This document shows, one piece after another, positions 5,731 to 7,001 of a stretch of 7,001 nt of DNA. Under the pieces are notes generated by a model. It saw nothing but the letters and a program-made list of their open reading frames with translations. It made no database searches and was not told where the DNA came from. The stretch spans positions 1 through 7,001 of the forward strand of contig CATMNW010000130.1 in NCBI GenBank assembly GCA_950071875.1, in the 5' to 3' direction. The position numbers were made by a program, and so were the translations under genes. The stretch's first letter is position 1, and each line of letters starts with the position of its first letter. The DNA is from an uncultured Erythrobacteraceae bacterium (GTDB lineage Bacteria; Pseudomonadota; Alphaproteobacteria; Sphingomonadales; Sphingomonadaceae).

Positions 5731-6106
5731 GAGTCATGCTGCGCCGCATCCGGTACCGCCCGTTTTCGAAATGCTCGAAGTACTGGTGCACATCGGGATG
5801 GGATACCGGGCCGGTGATAGAATCCACCATCAGGTTCTGCTGGCTGACGTAAGCGACATAATCGCTATCGTCGCTTTCGGCGAGAAGGTGGTAAAACGGC
5901 TGGTTGCGATCGGGCCGGATTTCTTCCGGGATCGCTTCGTACCATTCGTCGCTATTGGCGAAAACCGGGTCGATATCGAAGATTACACCGCGAAAATCGA
6001 ACACCTTGTGTTTCACGACATCGCCGATGGCGAAGCGTGTTTTGACGCGGCGGGGCGCTTCGATGGTGCGTCCGGCCTGGGCGGAGAAATATTGAGCACG
6101 ATCCAT
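5726..6106 (-). CDS. hspQ: Heat shock protein HspQ (YccV-like)
   Basis: The protein has 126 residues from the ATG at 6106. Residues about 22-118 form the YccV/HspQ domain: KTRFAIGDVVKHKVFDFRGV (22-41), IFDIDPVFANSDEWY (42-56), QPFYHLLAESDDSDYVAYVS (69-88), QQNLMVD (89-95), HPDVHQYFE (103-111). In enterobacteria this small cytoplasmic protein is heat-induced. It has been described as binding hemimethylated DNA, as promoting loss of a mutant DnaA, and as a factor that sharpens the specificity of the Lon protease. It is slightly longer than the E. coli protein (105 residues), mainly from about 20 extra N-terminal residues. No Shine-Dalgarno sequence precedes the ATG, but a candidate RpoH promoter lies so close that the mRNA leader would be only a few bases. 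The frame stays open upstream as far as the tRNA gene, but that part has no family similarity. Confidence 0.92.
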   Translation of the reverse strand: MDRAQYFSAQAGRTIEAPRRVKTRFAIGDVVKHKVFDFRGVIFDIDPVFANSDEWYEAIPEEIRPDRNQPFYHLLAESDDSDYVAYVSQQNLMVDSITGPVSHPDVHQYFEHFENGRYRMRRSMTH

Positions 6107-6117
6107 GAGTGCGTAAG

Positions 6118-6145
6118 ATATGGGGGCGTTCGCCGTCGTTACAAT
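6118..6145 (-). promoter_or_regulatory. Candidate RpoH (sigma-32) promoter of hspQ
   Basis: On the minus strand ATTGTA (6145-6140) is followed after 14 bases by CCCCATAT (6125-6118). The latter is a full match to the E. coli sigma-32 -10 element CCCCATNT, and the former keeps four of six bases of CTTGAA. Read against the alphaproteobacterial form CTTG-N17-CYTATNT, the spacing is exactly 17 and only one base in each element differs. The -10 ends 11 bases before the hspQ ATG, so the transcript would be almost leaderless. Confidence 0.55.
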
Positions 6146-6187
6146 CCTCTGGAACGAAGCATCCCCCGAAATCTGGCGAAAAGGGGC

Positions 6188-6216
6188 TTGGCAAGGGGAA
6201 GGCGCTAAGCTAATCG
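6188..6216 (+). promoter_or_regulatory. Weak candidate promoter for tRNA-Ser
   Basis: TTGGCA (6188-6193) matches five of six -35 bases. Seventeen bases later TAATCG (6211-6216) is a poor -10. A start near 6223 would give a 5' leader of about 46 bases before the tRNA. No better pair was seen in the 162-base gap between hspQ and the tRNA, which otherwise shows no gene. Confidence 0.25.
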
Positions 6217-6268
6217 GCGCCCTCGCTTCGACCGGGGCCGTCTGGCCCGCGAGCGCACCCGACAATGC

Positions 6269-6358
6269 GGAGAGGTGGCAGAGAGGTCGAATGCGCTGCA
6301 CTCGAAATGCAGTATACGGGCAACCGTATCGTGGGTTCGAATCCCACCCTCTCCGCCA
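6269..6358 (+). tRNA. tRNA-Ser (anticodon CGA)
   Basis: A complete class II tRNA of 90 bases with encoded CCA decodes the serine codon UCG. The acceptor stem GGAGAGG (6269-6275) pairs perfectly with CCTCTCC (6348-6354), followed by discriminator G and CCA (6356-6358). The anticodon stem CTGCA (6296-6300) pairs with TGCAG (6308-6312), and loop CTCGAAA gives anticodon CGA at 6303-6305. The long variable arm ATACGG/CCGTAT with a GCAA loop is typical of serine tRNAs. The T-stem GTGGG/CCCAC encloses loop TTCGAAT. No clear terminator follows; the convergent oxidoreductase gene ends 23 bases downstream. Confidence 0.97.
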
Positions 6359-6381
6359 CGGGTTTCCTTCGAAGCTTCAGA

Positions 6382-7001
6382 TCATCCTGTCGAGAAATGC
6401 CGCCAGTTGCCGCGGTCGAAGATGACTTCGCGCGCGCAGTTGTGGCCGGGGGCACCTGTCACGCCGCCACCGGGATGCGTTCCGGCCCCGCACATGTAGA
6501 GCCCCTTGACCGGCCCCCGATAACTTCCGTGGCCCAGAACCGGGCGGGCCGACCACAATTGGTCCAGGCTCATGGTCCCGTGCATGATATCGCCGCCGAC
6601 CAGTCCGAATGTGTCGTAAAGGCCCTTGGGGCTGAGCACCTGCCGCCCCAGGATCGAGGCGCGGAAACCGGGTGCTATCGCTTCGACCGTATCGATTATC
6701 GTATCGGCGGCCGCGTCTTCTTCGTCATCCCAGCTGCGCCCATCGGGAAGTTCGGGCGCGAACTGCTGGCAGAACAGGCTGGCGACGTGCTGCCCCGGCG
6801 GGGCAAGGCTGTCGTCGACCGTGCTCGGGATCAGTATTTCGACGATCGGCTTCTTCGACCAACCATGCGTCTTCGCATCGAGAAACGCGCGATCCATGTA
6901 ATCGAGCGTCGGGGCGAGGATGATCCCGGATTGGTGATGCTCGCCCGGTTCGGGAAGGGCGGAAAAACGCGGCAGTTCGCTGAGCGCCACGTTCATTCGA
7001 A
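6382..7001 (-). CDS. FAD-dependent oxidoreductase, PYROXD2/phytoene-desaturase-like (partial, C-terminal)
   Basis: The window holds only the C-terminal part: 205 complete codons of an open frame that runs off the right edge, with the TGA stop at 6382-6384. The Met codon at 6994-6996 is probably internal, because VALSELPRF just after it is a conserved internal stretch of this family and the frame continues upstream. Counting from that Met, FGLVGGDIMHGTMSLDQLW (130-148) and GLYMCGAGTHPGGGVTGAPG (165-184) are diagnostic. The second is the C-terminal FAD-contacting segment of CrtI-type enzymes. The order GGDIMHG, SLDQLW, RPV and GTHPGGG resembles PYROXD2-like proteins more than true carotenoid desaturases. 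The N-terminal dinucleotide-binding GxGxxG lies outside the window. Substrate unknown; a carotenoid role is possible but not shown. It ends 23 bases from the 3' end of the tRNA on the opposite strand. Confidence 0.9.
   Translation of the reverse strand, partial: RMNVALSELPRFSALPEPGEHHQSGIILAPTLDYMDRAFLDAKTHGWSKKPIVEILIPSTVDDSLAPPGQHVASLFCQQFAPELPDGRSWDDEEDAAADTIIDTVEAIAPGFRASILGRQVLSPKGLYDTFGLVGGDIMHGTMSLDQLWSARPVLGHGSYRGPVKGLYMCGAGTHPGGGVTGAPGHNCAREVIFDRGNWRHFSTG

Noticed and set aside
6107..6301. Upstream extension of the hspQ frame to a Met codon at 6301.
   Set aside because: It would run into the tRNA-Ser gene and across the likely RpoH promoter, and the extra 65 residues have no HspQ similarity. 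The ATG at 6106 is a better start.
6269..6381. tRNA-Ser 3' end as an integration (att) site for a mobile element.
   Set aside because: No duplicated tRNA end, integrase or foreign-looking DNA is visible; ordinary genes lie on both sides.

Overview
The window looks like chromosomal DNA of an alphaproteobacterium, most likely of the order Sphingomonadales and possibly the Erythrobacteraceae. The evidence is the GC-rich codon use, the rpsO-pnp order, a clear GcrA cell-cycle regulator (a family confined to Alphaproteobacteria), and a DUF1993 protein and a PYROXD2/phytoene-desaturase-like oxidoreductase of the kind common in that group. The placement is inferred from gene content and style, not from a database search. 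I see no insertion sequence, prophage, integrase, CRISPR array or toxin-antitoxin pair, so this is ordinary core chromosome rather than an island.

Layout from left to right: the 3' end of rpsO (ribosomal protein S15) with an intrinsic terminator; a structured leader of about 135 bases; pnp (polynucleotide phosphorylase) with an Arg/Gly-rich tail; a strong terminator; then a short spermidine-synthase-fold protein. Facing these on the minus strand is a DUF1993 gene, ending 10 bases from its neighbour. A gap of about 240 bases follows, holding an inverted repeat and a long imperfect hairpin but no convincing gene. Next are gcrA (minus) and an ABC-2 membrane permease (plus), diverging from a 72-base gap that contains a perfect 14-base palindrome and a GANTC methylation site overlapping the gcrA ribosome binding site. 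The permease converges on hspQ (minus), the two stop codons sitting in opposite arms of one hairpin. A divergent gap separates hspQ from a tRNA-Ser(CGA) gene. The window closes with the C-terminal third or so of an FAD-dependent oxidoreductase on the minus strand, cut by the window edge.

How the genes relate: rpsO and pnp form the conserved translation/RNA-decay locus, and its hairpin-rich leader suggests post-transcriptional control of pnp. GcrA reads CcrM methylation at GANTC sites, and those sites look sparse in this window (seven found by eye). HspQ belongs to the YccV family, described both as binding hemimethylated DNA and as a Lon specificity factor, and has a good candidate heat-shock (RpoH) promoter directly upstream. 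I found no gene system that is clearly undescribed. The items most worth checking are regulatory: the pnp leader, the gcrA 5' region, the hspQ promoter and the hairpin-bearing gap downstream of gcrA.
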